Part shown: positions 50,701-64,000 of the stretch, one piece after another | Layout: every line of letters starts with the position of its first letter | Numbering within the stretch: position 1 is the stretch's first letter | Assembly: GCF_031755915.1 (NCBI RefSeq) | Contig: NC_083386.1 | Coordinates: 11,222,001 to 11,286,000 of the forward strand | Source of the DNA: Ziziphus jujuba | Lineage: Eukaryota > Streptophyta > Magnoliopsida > Rosales > Rhamnaceae | DNA length: 64,000 nucleotides | Direction: 5' to 3' | The notes under the pieces: generated by a model | The model's input: the letters and a program-made list of their open reading frames with translations, nothing else | Databases searched by the model: none | What the model was told of the DNA's origin: nothing | Made by a program: the position numbers and the translations under genes

Positions 50701-53700
50701 TGGTGCTAAATACATTTGCTTGTACCTGCCAGCCCTTGACTCAAAACTTAAGATATCAATTTATGTGAAATGTGGCTCAGATTGTTTCCTCCTTGTTATG
50801 AGCTCTCGTGGTTCAGCTGGTGCTCCAGCTTACTTGTAGATTACACTTTCTTAGTAGCTTACTAGGAATCCAATCTTCTAAACATGGAGGATATAGGTGT
50901 TGAAAAGTCAAATGACCAAAGAGTTACTGAGAAGAAAACCACTTCCATCATCAACCTGACCTAATGGGTTCTGAGGCAGAATCAGAGACAGGAAGGTAAT
51001 TATTTCTAATAATCCTGTGTTTCTTATCATGATTTTTGTTTTTTTAAGTCACTCAATCACCAAAGTCGGACAATACTAGCAAAAGATGACAATGATAATG
51101 CATCTAACAGTGAAGTGCAAAAAAAGTGTTCAAAATTACCATAGTACAAAAGAAAGGTGCTAAAAAAGAGAAAATATACTTTTGAATTACCTTTAGTATT
51201 CCTAACATAAGTTATATAGCAATTCAAAATAAATAAATAAATATAAGGTATGAATAATCCTTCCAAATTTAACATAATGATATCAGAATTAGACAGCAGA
51301 GTCATGTATTTACCACCATCATACTTTCATAAACCCACCTTGTAGATGAAAAGCAACATCACAAACCACAATTGAAAGAAAATGAAGTGACAAGTAAAAG
51401 AGCATCCTAGAAGAAATAAGACTAACCTGAACGACATAATTTCCATACTGGTCTTGTGCTAACATGCAAACAGACAGCAAAATCTCATCCATCATTATAT
51501 GCTGCGTTTTGGGGTCATGACAGTGCTCCAAGACTCTCTGTCACATCAAAGATATACCACATCAGAATTAAAACTCTTATATTATTAATCATTTGTCAGA
51601 GCATTTCATCCAATATAGTTAAACAAATACATGTGAAATGTAATCATATGTAAAATTGTTGCTTGCATATCCATGTGCACACAATTAACAACTGTTCTTA
51701 ACCTGTATGACACGACAGCCATATGGATGAGTTGACAGCGTAACAACTTGATCATAAAAAGTTGAAACAATAAACTGGATGGCATCTTCAGGCACACATT
51801 CAATACACTTCTGGATGACATGATTCCCATTTTGATCACGTACGCAGCGCATAATATGACCATCTAGTTCAGCAACCATTTTAGTCTGCTGGTCCAGATC
51901 GACAACTTCTATAGCCTGGACATTGAAACCAAAGCAAATACGGTTTTATTGCACAATCAGACCTGTCAGCATCTACTTATCAAACTTAAATATAATTTAT
52001 ATAGACAACTTACGGAGATTGAATTAAGACCTGAAGATAAATAAAAATATGCATTTTCCTAAACTACTGAGATTCAACAAGTTAGATAGCTGATACCACA
52101 GTCCTCTTTACGGAAAACAAGAACAGCAAAGTTTTGTAGGTAATGAAATTCAAACATGAAAATACCCCAAAGGGCCTAAAGTAATGGACCTACTTTAGGA
52201 CGTTGGAAAAAGCAGTAAGAGTTGACAAGGAGATAATTCCTACTGATACAAATCATTATTTCAGAAGGCAGCTAGCCCCCTTCTAAAAGCCCAGTTTCCA
52301 ACAAACAAAATCGTATGAGTTAGATGACATATTTAGCTTGTGTACCCAAAACAAGTACACACAAGAGGATAAAAGTAAGCTGTAAGCCTGTTGCCGATCA
52401 CGTCAGGAAGCCAAGATAAAGCACAGGAGATATTGACCTGGACACAACTTGTTAGAAACGTGGGCCAACTGACTAAACATACCTTCTGGATCACTCGGCA
52501 GCCATACATTTGAAGGCTAAGAGTCAGCACATGCCCAGTGAGCTGGTCAGCCAATTCTCTTATTTGGGATGCAGTTCCATGCTCAAAAAACTGAAGTCAA
52601 ACAATAAAAATTAACCTGTGTTCAGAAGACAGCCCTTTTTCCCCACTCTACATACTCTGGGCTTGCTTAAAGTCATCAATACACACATATATTTAGCACA
52701 TATAATCAAAAGAGCCTAAAATTCCTGTACCTTTTGGATTACATAATTACCAAACACATCAGTCATTAGAGAAAGGGCCTGGGGCATAATTTCATTGAAA
52801 ACCATGTTCTTCTCTTCTGTTGTGGCAGTTTCAAGCTTTTGTTGAATAAAACGACTCCCATATTGATCAGCACTGCTCAAAAAAGATATTAGTATACTGA
52901 ACAATATTTCTAGAAGTGAGATTATAACTTAAAAAGAAAAAGACACAACAAGCAATGCAATAAATACCTGAACTCAACAACATGGCCAGCAATTTCTGAG
53001 AGTTCAAAACATTTAGTTTTATTGCTTTTGAATTCATCTAGCAAAGAGGAGGGAAAACTTTCATCCAAGTTTCCACCAGCTTCTGAGTGCCAACCTCCCA
53101 TAAGGCCTCCCGACAAGTTCCTCATTCCAGAAGAAAAGCGCAAATTGCGTTCACTGTGCCTAACAGGACTACCTGATGCAACAGACAAGTTCGGAAGAAG
53201 GGGACCACCCAATGGGCTTCCAGGATAGGACATCCCAAGACCAAATGCTGGATTTCCATAATAACCATGATTCATGCTCCCAGACTTACCAATATAAGGA
53301 ACACCAAATTGTGATTTCTGAGGGGAAAGTAATGTGCCAAGATAAGCTTTCTGGAGTTCAAATAAATCCATATACGTATTACCCATGCCTTCCCTTTCCA
53401 TTGTGGGGTCATTAAGACTAGCAGCATACTCATTTGATCTCAAGTACTGCATATACAATGGGTCCATCAGTGGCACCTGAAGAGCATTCCCTGCACCGTG
53501 ATTTCCCACTCTGCCCATATTCTGCAGTTCAGCTGCTACAGCCAACATATTAGGGCCTAAAGCCAAGCCTCCTCCAAATGCTCCAGAGTCCACACCACCC
53601 ATTACAGATGCAGCAGCAGCAGCATTTTCAAATAAGGGTGGTAAACTACCGCTCCCGAGCGGACTTCCCATCACAGATGGAGATGGAGGACTAACACCAT

Positions 53701-55956
53701 ACCCACCTAGACCATAGCTTGAAAATGAAGAATTAGTATTTTCTACATTTTGATAGTGGGCGGTCGAGCTTCCTCTGCCATTAAGAGTTGGAGTAGAGGG
53801 TCCCTTCAAGTATGAGTTAGCAGAAGAGACAACAGATTTGTGAAGTTCCACTTGTTCATCAAACATCAAGGAAGAGTTGTTCAGTTCCATCCCAACCCCA
53901 CTGCTTTTACCCATATTTTGGTAAGAGCCTTTAGCTGACTGGGGAAAAGAATGCATGTGATAATGCCCTGACTCAGACTTGTTTAAATATGAATTCTTAT
54001 TGATATGATTTTGATCACCTTGCAAATTGAAGAGGTTATGGCTGTTATCAATCTCATTTTGAATTTGAGAGCGTGCTTGGTTCTCTTCATCTATCATTCC
54101 ATTTGTTGACAGATTCATACCAGATAAAGCAGCTACCAGATCTTCAGATTCACCAATATTAGGTGAGACACCATTGAATGAGTTTTGACTACCAACACTT
54201 CTTCTTTCCATAGAGGTAGCCCTCCCTCCTCCAACAGGTGGAATGCGAGGACTGGGAGCCCTAGCTACAAGCTGAGGGTCAGGTGTGGTGCTTCTTGACA
54301 GGGAAGCACCTAATGCAGATGCATAAGTATGAGAAGCTGATGCACCAATGCTTTGGGCAGCAGGCATACCCTGCTTATTTCCACTAGAGCGCAAAGCATC
54401 AATAGATCCCAAATCATGATGCAGATGAGCAAACTGCGCTTCTGAAGATTCAAGACCATCCTCAAATGCATTGCGACTGGCTGGACGAGAAGGATGCCTT
54501 GAGACAGACTTTGCATGACTCATATCATCCTAAAGTACAAAAAAGAAAACAAAAACAAAAGTAAAGAAACAAATACATATAGAGATGTTAACTTCAATAA
54601 ACAAACTGCAAAATAGGGGCTAATTTGTATACATAACTGATAGCATGATATCAATCAAGCTCAGGAATTTAAAAATGCAAGCCAAAATGTCTACCTACAA
54701 ACCATCTCAAAAGAAGAAAGGGATAAAATGGGGAACATCAACATCCTCTAAACTAGCTCCAAATTCCTACATTAATCAAAGCACGAGCAAATAATTTTCA
54801 TCCCAGTTGAACTTGACATTTCACAAAATATGACATTCAAAAAAGCATGTACCAATTCATAACACCCCATTGTAGAATCAGTATCCAAAAAAAATACTCA
54901 TCCTTTTAGAAAATTAAAGTCTCAAAAGAAACCACATCCTAAGATAACAAGTACAGCATTTTCAGGACCTATCACGTCTTACGATTAACAAAAAATTCAG
55001 ACCATTCATAGGCGCTACCAAACCGACTATTCATAGGCTTTCTTCCTTAGAAAGTACACATCCAAGAACTACAACAGAATAAAGTGACTATCGTGAAAGA
55101 AAAACAATGTCAAAATGCGAATCAAATGATGAGCATTAAAAATCACAAAACACAGTATATGTACGCCTCTCCATCACAAAAATAATAACACCATACTCAA
55201 AACACCAAGACCGATAACATTAAGTAATCACATAACAGATTCCAAAAACCCGAAGTAGCTACAAATATCAACATTGAAATAACAAATTCATAAAAAAGAG
55301 TATCAATTCACCTGAATGATCTCAGCAATACTCTTCTGCCTCCCAAGTCCCAACCCAGGTAACCCAATCAACCCATCAACGCCCCACTCAGCTGCACCTT
55401 TCCTTGACTCCACTTCAGTTTCCTCCTTCCCTGTAACCCCCGGTTGCACCGAAAAAAGCGACCTATTTGCATTCCCACCTTCACCACTACTTTTACCAAC
55501 CTTCCTCCTATCCCCAATGCCTCCCACCGCCGAACTGCCACCGCCACCGCCGCCACCACCACCACCTTGCAATCGCTGTGCAAAACGCCAGTCTTCCTTG
55601 GAAAGCAGCGGAGGAGGAAGCCGCGGGTTGAGATTTACATTGGAATAGTAATAATTCACATAAACGGGATCCGAACGAAGCTCCTCTTCTGTCACGAACC
55701 CTTTCCCACCATCTTTCTTGAAACCCGAAAGCATAGAGGCATCGAACAACCCCCCAACAGCGTTCAAAGAACCTTCAACTGTGGGAGGAGCCGACCCACT
55801 TCGATACAGGTTGAGTTCCTTTTCTCTCTCGCTCGCTTCTTGCTGCCTCCTCTGCTCCCTGATCAACATGCTCAAATCCTCCCCATAATCGGAGTTTTTG
55901 AGCATCGATCGCATCGAAATCTCGGACATCATCTTCGTATAAGTATCGGTAACCAT
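47721..55956 (-). CDS. PUM: Pumilio/PUF RNA-binding protein (plant Pumilio 1/2-like)
   Basis: Nine minus-strand exons: 55956-55312, 54529-52968, 52872-52731, 52590-52483, 51915-51703, 51537-51427, 50502-50308, 48834-48660, 47761-47721. They join in frame to 1063 residues. The N-terminal half has the plant NABP-type region ([27 protein letters not shown]) and a glycine run of about ten. The Pumilio homology domain (about 725-1045) has eight repeats, for example [49 protein letters not shown] and [10 protein letters not shown]. These bind UGUA-type elements in 3' UTRs, repressing or destabilising cytoplasmic mRNA. The first in-frame ATG is 55956. The last exon is only 41 bp and ends [13 protein letters not shown]. 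Exons 3-7 are separated mostly in phase 0. Confidence 0.96.
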
Positions 55957-58900
55957 ATCATATATCAAAACAAAAATAAATCAATGAAACCGCCTCAAGA
56001 TTGAAATTTTGAGCTGGGGATTAGCTCAAATATGTTCAAAATCAGATGGGTACGTTTAAAAAAGCTTCAAAGAGTGGTTTTTGGGATCAAATACTACCAA
56101 CCCATAGCTGAAAATTTTCACCCAACCAAAAAACAAAAAGTACAAAAATTTACGCTTTGGGTTTTTGTTAGAATGGATTTTGTTCTACTGGGTTAGAATT
56201 TGCTCAGTAAGATAAGGATCGGATTGCCAGTAGGGAGCTTAGATGATCGACAATGGGTTCAGCCATTTTTACAGAAACAAAAAGAGGGAGAGAAGAGAGA
56301 CAAGAGGAGGAGGGAGACAGTGAAGTGAGAAAGAGAGGGAGTGATAAGCACGAGCAGTGGAAGGATCTGGACCGTTGGACAAAATGAGTGACGGCAGAGA
56401 TTGATTCTAAAGGGATTTGTTCTTGCAAGGAGGTTTTTTAGGGTTTTACTTCTCTGTCTGTTGATTTAATGTTTAGTTTTCTCCATTTTAGAATTTTTTT
56501 TTTTTTTTAACTACTTATTGTATAATTTAGATACACTAAATGGATACATCATACATGGGCACGTTGCTTATTTTATATGGTTTTGCAGTGATTCTTTGTA
56601 TTGAAAAGGAAATTCCAAGATGTATAGATTCTCTCTAGTGTCAAGAAAAAAGCCCAATTTTTTTTATTTTTTTTAATTCTCCTCCTTGTGGAAAAATTTT
56701 CTCGCTCTCCAAACCGTCTAATGTTAATAAAATTAGTATTGAGATTTTACATTAAGATGCAAAAAGACGATGGATACTATTAATAGCCCCAAAAAACTGG
56801 ATTACAAGAAAAATAAACCAAAAGAATATGACTATTTTTTGTTCGATGAAAATTATACATAGATTGAATCAAAAACCATTTACTAATGAAAATAAATTTT
56901 GATGTCTCATGAAATTTTTGATTGAATTTCTACTAAAGAAAGGTCATCCCTAAATTTGGGATATTTTTAATGTCACATATAAAACAATGTTCATCCATGT
57001 TCTAAGTTTTGCTAACTATAAATATTTGGTAATATTTTTTTATGGAAATATATATTTGGTAATAAGATTAACACAATCAATATAGAAAAATTTTCCAACA
57101 CAAACGAAAACCCATTGAAAGACATAAAGGACCCATGTGCATTAGTTTATTTTATCCCGCATTAAAAAAATTCCAAAATATGAATATTTTATCATATTTT
57201 ATGTCCCAAGTAGGTAACAAATATGTCTCAAAAAAAAAAAAAAAAAAAAGGGGCAACCAAATATTCACATTATTGTGGTTTAGTGCTTATACTATAAGAT
57301 TACCATATGATATTTGATATTTTAAGTAAAAAAATAAAAGACAAATATTCGAGTTTCCACATAATTATGGTACCTTTTCCAAACTTTATTCTCATTCTCT
57401 TTGTTTTACTTACTTATATATTATTTTTGATAAAATAAAAAAATAAAAAGAAAAAGAAAAGTCAATAAAAATTTAACCAAAAAATGGGAAATCAGAAAAT
57501 ATCCAACTACAATATGGTGTCTAGATTTCATACAAAGGAGAGGATCAGGTTTGTTATACTTGTAATGGACTGCCACGTCATCATTAAATAGCTTAAAAAG
57601 AAGTGTTCCACTCAACCCCTGGCGCGTTGCGAATCAGGAGTTGCCAGATTGCTCATATGCTGAGTCTAAAAGTGACTTATGAGTGGGTCCCCTTTGTCAC
57701 GCTTTTTTGACCGCGCGTGGTATTAGACTACTACTACTCCTTTTTGTGTCAAACTGGACAGACAATATCAAATGTCCAAAATGGTAAGCAATAGAAGAAG
57801 ATATTTTGACTCTTTTTGTTGCTTCAGCATTTGTCAAGTGGCAACAAGACATTGGGCCCCCAGAAGAATGATATTCTTCTTTTTTTTAAAAAAAAAAATA
57901 ACAATAATAATATAAACTTTTTTCATTTCTATTAAAATAATATTTATTTTCTCCTTTTATACAAAAATTTATAATTTTTTCTCAACCGAAATGCAAATTT
58001 TTAAATACTTGTCATTTTTTGGAACTATGTAAATCTAAATATACAAATATTGTCAGGTGCAAATTAAGTTGTTAATTCAACCATTTGTAAATCATATAGC
58101 ATTCTATTAATTACTAATTATCATATAAGCTACAATTGATGAATTTGAATAACCATCATTTTGATGATAATTTATATTTAAAAAAATAAAAACTTATATT
58201 TATTAGTACAATATTTTTTAGTTTTTATTTTTTTTAGACGTGGGATAAATTTATATTTTCTTTTCCTAAAAGGGATAAGTTATATGCGAGAATGCATTAC
58301 AAAGTATATTCAAATTAAATACATTCAACTTCAATTTGAAAATCAAAATTTAATTTACTTTTATAATAACTTGGCTTTGGTACTAAAATGGAATTTAAAG
58401 CTAAAGTTGGGAGGAATAAAAATGGGTTATTAGCTACCCAAAAAAAAAAAAGTGGATCCATCTAGCTAAGTATCATTTTCATCATCCCAACCGCTGGGAC
58501 AAGAAAAGCCTTTGGAACAGTCTTACAGTTTATCTATATATAACACTTTTAACATCTTTTTCACTTCCTACAATTATTGACCTGATTTTTGGATTTACAT
58601 ATATGCACAAGATAATCAAGGAAAAGAAAAAAGGATTAGGTGCCAAAATAGTGTGACTAAAAAGTTGATGTGCGAAATTAGGGTAGGCGCATTTAAGCTC
58701 ACCTCACCAAACTATTTCAATATTAGTAATGAGGCATGTACTTCCTGTAAACCCATTTTCAACATTGCCACCCACTTCAATTAAATGCTACCACTGCACA
58801 CGGCCTCACTAACAGCCTACCCATGCAATCAAACATTGTTTTTTTAAAATAAAATAAAATAAATAATTCAAAACAACCTAAAATTGTCTAATTCTTAATT

Positions 58901-61900
58901 AAAAAAGTACATTGATAAAGTTAGTATTTTCTCTATGTTTGGATTCTCCACCAACAAATAAAAAAAATTTTGTGAATCCATTTTTTTATTAGATAATAAT
59001 TCAAATTCAAATCCATATAAATAAAGTAAAATAAAATATGTATAATTATTTTATTTCTTTATTGATGCAAACCAAAAAACAAAAAAGAAAATAAAACATT
59101 TGTATTATAAGGAACAAAATATATATATATACATACATTATACATATGTGTGTTGAAAAAAAAAAAGGAAAAGAAAAGGATATGCATACATCAAAAAATG
59201 TTAGTTTTGAGATTATGTCAGCCTTAATTAACATTTTTCATATTTTATGTATAAAAGTGCAATGGATAACGATGATTTTGCAGGCATGTGAGGTCATTCA
59301 GTTATATATATATTAAACTTGGGATAGAGGGGTCACATGACATTGTCCATGCTTTCTTATTCACTGTTTCATATATTAATTAAATCTTTTTTTTTTTGGG
59401 TAATAATATTAATTAAATATTTGTTACGCTGGAATCGAATTAATTTTATATCCATTTAGGGTTAGGGTTAACCCCAAATGCCCAATTTGTTAATTTATTA
59501 TCATGGACCTAAGTATATATGTTTGAAAATTGCCATTATAATAATAATAATAATAGCAAACTATGTTACCAACTGATATATATATATATATATAAATTTT
59601 CAAAAATTTCTTTAATATGCCCTTCAAGTTCACTGATGATGGTATGTATGACGGTCAGTATTTCTTTTTTTTTTTTTAAATAATCCAGAATTTGAAATTT
59701 CTTACCTCCACTATACATATATTAAAATATTAAAGAAAAAGTTATAAGAAGAATAAGCCTTCTATTTTATTTTATTTTATTATTATTTTTTTTTTTTTTT
59801 TTGGGGGTGAAGCATTAGAAGAACAAGCTTATCTATTGGATCTTATATGTAAATATTGAGTTTTTAGGCCTTATAAGTGAGTGCAGCACGCATGGAGAAG
59901 ATACTCAAAAGCAATTATAAATCATATAAATGAGCCAAAAAGGAAAACAAAAGAGAGAAGCGTGAACGAAAGTGCCACTTACATGCACAGAAGCAATACA
60001 ACACAAGTCCCTTTATATATTTTCCTTGGTAAAATTATATTACGTAAATAACAAAAAAATATTTCTATGACATTTCATATTTAAAAAAAATAAAAAAAAT
60101 TACACCAACAAAACGGGCCAAGGGAAAACTCCAATTAGGCTTAGAGAATGAGAGTTATGGACAAGTGCAAGAGATGTTCCTTTTTGAATTGGAACAAATT
60201 TTATTTAGGCTTCCTCAATTTTATCATAATAACGTTTAGATTTTATATTTTTTAAAAATTATTATTAAATTTTATTTGGATTTTTTTATATATATCATAA
60301 TAAATCTATTCGTTAATTTTTTAAATTAATTTTATATTCAAAGCTGAAAGAAATTTTAAATTTAGTAATTTATAATAGAATAATACTCTAAAAAATGTAA
60401 TTATGACATTTAATTGTTGAAATTAACATAAACTTTCAATGATAAAAGCAAAGTTAAACAAACTTAAATAAATTTTCCCTTTTAAATCGGTTAGATCTCT
60501 CGTTCCCTTTTCATATCTATGGCTTTTTTTTTGTTAACCTTTTTTTCTTCATTGCTTCTGTATATATGCAATCAATAAACAGAGTATCTAAGAAATCCTT
60601 TTCTCGTTGGTTCAATGCTCTTAGATCGATATCAATGAGGATAAAATAGGCATGAATCTATTTATCTGTTAAATTTAGTATGTTTGTTATAGTTTACTTT
60701 CTGTACAATGTAATTTTATAATTTTAGAATTTTCCACAATTTGAATCACTTGAAATTGTACATCAAAATAAACATGAGTCATATGATGGAGAGATTTGAC
60801 ATCATTTTAATACATAGCTAATAAAACAAATATTTGTCTCACATATTCACCAAAAGAATCTCATATATTATATTTTATCATCTAGTTGTTAAATGGGATT
60901 GATTTAAGTAAAAGATTGTCAGTTCAAAATACGATAATATGGAATCATGGATCTTATACAAATACTACATGTCAAATATTTTTATCATGGATTTTGTAAA
61001 TATATATTTATATATTTTTTCAAATCAAGTTTCAACCTTCAACTATGTATTCTCAATCTATTTATTTATTTATTTCCTTTCTATCATTGAACTAATTAAG
61101 CGTATAAATACAAATATTGATGTCTCCGTTCTACTGCTAATAATAGGACATTACCACACAACATAATCTCAACAATAACACTCAGGAAAATAGAGCTTTA
61201 AGTTTGAGTTTCAACGGGAAATTTAACCCTTATTAATAAAAAGAAATGTTTACACTAGTGACTAATTTTAAAATACATAAACAATCCTTACATTTAATAA
61301 CATGTTGATTAATTTATTAAATTATCTATTTTATGATCTTCACAACTAAGTTGATGGGCAAAACTATAAGCGCATAGGATATTCTTTCTATAAAAACTAT
61401 CTTATCTTTCATTCTTTGATTTCAGTGCAAGTATATCTCATCCGGTGCCAAAACTCACACATAGATAACTTATAAATCTTTCCAAACAGTAACCGAATTG
61501 AATAAATATTATATAAGAGGAGGATCAAAGTTAGATGTTGAGAGGTGGTAAAGCCTGACACTTTGCGACCCAAATATAAAATATTTTGTGCCCTTAATAA
61601 ATAATTAATATATATATATACATATAAAATTGCCTGCAAATTTTTGATTCGGTTCTTGATTCATCCTCATCTTCTTGCCCAATGGCTTAATTAGTTTCCA
61701 CGTGAGGTTGTTTTCTGTCTTTCGGAAAAAACGCAAAAAAGCCTGGTTCAATCCTCTGATTTCTTTTCTTTTGCCCTAAATTAAATAATTTTGTCTTCAC
61801 CAAGAAAACAAAGTTAAATAATTTTGTTATTTTCAAAAAGAAGAAAAGATTTGGGCGGTGGTAAAGGATGTGTAGCCATAACCCTATACTCACTGCTCAC

Positions 61901-62280
61901 CGTGTAGTCTCTATTTTGTCAAATTCGATGGATCTCAATTCAACCTGCTAATAAATATACTTTTTCCATCACTCTGTCTTATCAGTTCTGAAAATATGAG
62001 TTTCATAAATCAAAAAAGGCAAGCAAACTTTGGAGGAGGGACAACTTGCCCAAGAATCAGAGCTACCGCAATGACTTCTCTCCTGTTCCATAATGTCAAG
62101 AAAAAGATACACATATGGTGAGGGGACAGCCTATTATATAAGCTGCTAAAAAAAAAAAAAAAAGAGAATTCCTATTATATAAGCTGTTCACAAAAAATTA
62201 AAAAAGCCTATGATATAAGATATGTTATATATTAAAATAGAAAAAAAGGAAAAGAAAAAGAAAAAGAAGCTTGTTTTATA
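55957..62280. other. Leader of Pumilio gene and long AT-rich intergenic region
   Basis: 55957 to about 56450 holds the Pumilio leader and probable promoter (CT-rich on the minus strand at 56280-56345). The remaining 5.8 kb shows no recognisable gene. A GC-richer patch lies at about 57610-57730 (with GGCGCG and GACCGCGCG). TA repeats occur near 59120, 59575-59595 and 61608-61625, and many A/T runs are present. All open frames are short and low-complexity. Confidence 0.45.
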
Positions 62281-62849
62281 GGATAAACTGCATAAACTCT
62301 CATTTTAGTTTTAAACTTTTTCATATATATATTCCATTTTGAAAAATTGCATATAGTTACATTATAGTTTCGATTTTCTTTCACATATTTCCCTTATTTT
62401 AGTCAAACTTAAAAAGATGGTCAACACTGTTTAATTTTTTTATAACGATAAAAATACCCTTAATGTACCTAATATATAAAAAGTCAAAAATAAATATTAT
62501 ATCTCTTTATAAGTAAATTTGTTAAAAAATTCAAATATACTTTAAATTACCATTTGACCAAAAAAAAAAATGAAAACTAAAATTTGTTTATTTGTATATG
62601 TCAAGTTAAGGGCAAATTATGCAAACACTACTAAATTTTTTACTTTAATACTTATATTGAGGGTATTTGTGTTATTATTAAAGAAAAGAAAGAGAAAAAA
62701 AAACTTGCTAACCACCAAATTTCAAAGTTTGACCAAATAAAGAGGAGCATGTGAATGGAATTTAAACTATAAGGCAACTATTTGCAATTTATAAAAAATA
62801 GTGCCTATGAAAAACTTAAAACAAAAGAGGGAATTTGTATACTTTACCC
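62281..62849. mobile_element. Inverted-repeat element 1 (MITE/MULE-like, non-coding)
   Basis: The left end GGATAAACTGCATAAACTC and the reverse complement of the right end (GGGTAAAGTATACAAATTC) match, and the similarity continues for about 90 bp inward (TTTTAAG/TTTTAAAC, TTTTTCATA, AATTGCA(A/T)ATAGTT, TTATAGTTT). The flanks TGTTTTATA and TATTATATA share 7 of 9 bases, suggesting a degenerate 9-bp target duplication. No protein is encoded. It is related to the next element. Confidence 0.65.
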
Positions 62850-62946
62850 TATTATATATAATTTATTAGCACTTGATTATTATTATTATTATTATACTCC
62901 CCAAAACAATACCTACTTCGTGAAAGAATATGGCCATAACTAATAT

Positions 62947-63533
62947 GGTAAATTACACAAATTGATACTCCAGTTTCAAGTTTTTTCATATACACTCCTT
63001 AAAAAAAATAAAAATAAAAATAAAAAATGCACGTACTCCTTTTGTAATTTCATTTTTCTTTTACGAATTCCCATTTCCTCAGTGAAACTTTGAAGTTTGA
63101 AGGTCAACATGGTTCAAATGATAAAAATATCCTTAGTGTAAAATATAAAATGTACAAAAATATTTATTCCATCTCTCTAGAAGTTATTTTATAAATCCAT
63201 TCATTTGTCAAAAATTAAAATAAACTAGATATAAATTGTCTCATATAAAAAATTTAACATTTAAATTTGTTTATTTGTATATGTAGATTTTGAGGGAAAA
63301 TTATGTAAACCCTATTGAAATTTTTACTTTAATATCTAATATTAAGAGTATTCTCGTCATTATAAAAAGCTATAACTTGTTGACCACTAAATTTCAAAAC
63401 CTAACCAAGATAAAGAGAGTATTTGAAAGAAAATTGACACCACAAAGTATGTACAATTTATTATTATTTTTTTAAAAAAAAGGATGTATTAGAAAAAATT
63501 TGCAACTAAAAGAGAAGTTTGTGTAATTTACCC
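62947..63533. mobile_element. Inverted-repeat element 2 (same family as element 1)
   Basis: The left end GGTAAATTACACAAA and the reverse complement of the right end GGGTAAATTACACAAA are nearly identical. The interior shares the order of element 1: a GTTTATTTGTATATGT phrase, then a TACTTTAATA phrase and a GACCA-CCAAATTTCAAA block. It lies 97 bp from element 1 in the same orientation. A target duplication could not be fixed. Confidence 0.65.
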
Positions 63534-64000
63534 TCACAAATATTATAAGTTTGTTTTGTTTGAATATTAATTTATACATGTACATGCTGTTGGTCGCTGC
63601 ATGCAGTTAGGGTTTTCAAAACTATATATACATACACACACACACACACATCTATTTTTTCATTTTTGATAATAGAATATAATATGTCTATGACTATATA
63701 TACATATATCTGTTAAAATTTACAGAAGAAAATATTTTGTTCATGTAGAATAATCCAATAGTATGATTAAAAAAGTAATACAATTATAAAAATCTTCGGA
63801 ACCATAATATGAGTTCAAAATCTATCAATAACTATATATTTACATATATATTATATATTTACTATAATACAAATCCTCAGCAAGCCCCCAACATCCACCT
63901 CCCAAAAAAGTAAAAAGAAAATTAAAAATAAATATTTTTTTGCTGGTATAATTCCTCCCATGCCCCTTAAGTTGGCCTTTATTTCAACATGATCATCCAT
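63534..64000. other. AT-rich tail of the window
   Basis: A (CA)n run at about 63633-63649 and TA-rich stretches. No gene seen. Confidence 0.5.

Noticed and set aside
50680..50760. A tRNA-like string (GTAGCATAGTGGTGC) within a Pumilio intron
   Set aside because: No complementary acceptor stem or T-arm motif could be found around it.
55444..56004. A plus-strand frame of 186 codons over Pumilio exon 1
   Set aside because: It is a shadow of the Pumilio first exon; the minus frame has family-specific motifs and the plus frame has none.
59455..59475. Telomere-like TTAGGG repeats
   Set aside because: Only about two units (TTAGGGTTAGGGTTAA), and plant telomeres use TTTAGGG; not a telomeric tract.

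Overview
The window is nuclear DNA of a flowering plant, almost certainly a eudicot. It is very AT-rich between genes, the genes have GT-AG introns, and they include a light-regulated chloroplast gene (Rubisco activase) and plant-specific families (L-type lectin receptor kinase, thaumatin-like protein, SRG1-like 2-oxoglutarate oxygenase). The protein sequences look rosid-like, but no species can be assigned from sequence alone. All exon boundaries below were read by hand from splice sites and reading frame. Left part (1-24 kb): a possible exon of a minus-strand gene touches the left edge. Rubisco activase (1234-4266, plus, 7 exons) follows, with a 10-bp G-box palindrome upstream and a last donor site that yields either the short or the redox-sensitive long isoform. 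About 9 kb of gene-free DNA holds a tandem duplication of roughly 0.8 kb (6.07-7.65 kb) and microsatellites. Then come an intronless lectin receptor kinase (13284-15398, plus) and a four-exon domesticated hAT-transposase-like BED zinc-finger gene (18567-21427, minus). Middle part (24.5-46.2 kb): a local gene array in which a thaumatin-like gene and an SRG1-like dioxygenase gene have been duplicated together, all on the plus strand. There is one intact thaumatin-like gene, a second that lacks exon 1 and is split by a Ty1/copia retrotransposon, three intact dioxygenase genes and one decayed dioxygenase copy. The copia element (29040-35068) has LTRs, a 5-bp target duplication, a primer-binding site, a polypurine tract and a gag-pol broken by stops. 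Between dioxygenase copies 2 and 3 sits a 2.6-kb element with terminal inverted repeats and a 9-bp target duplication, i.e. Mutator-like. It carries a broken LINE-type RNase H segment, and the intact empty site is still visible upstream of copy 4. Sharing of 5' ends (copies 1 and 2, 3 and 4) conflicts with sharing of bodies and 3' flanks (copies 1 and 3), which points to unequal crossover or gene conversion. Right part (47.7-64 kb): a nine-exon Pumilio RNA-binding protein gene (47721-55956, minus), then about 8 kb of AT-rich DNA with no recognisable gene, ending with two tandem, related inverted-repeat elements (62.3-63.5 kb). The single-copy genes are ordinary and unrelated in function. The thaumatin/dioxygenase array and its transposon scars are the most informative part. 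I see no operon, CRISPR array, tRNA or rRNA.
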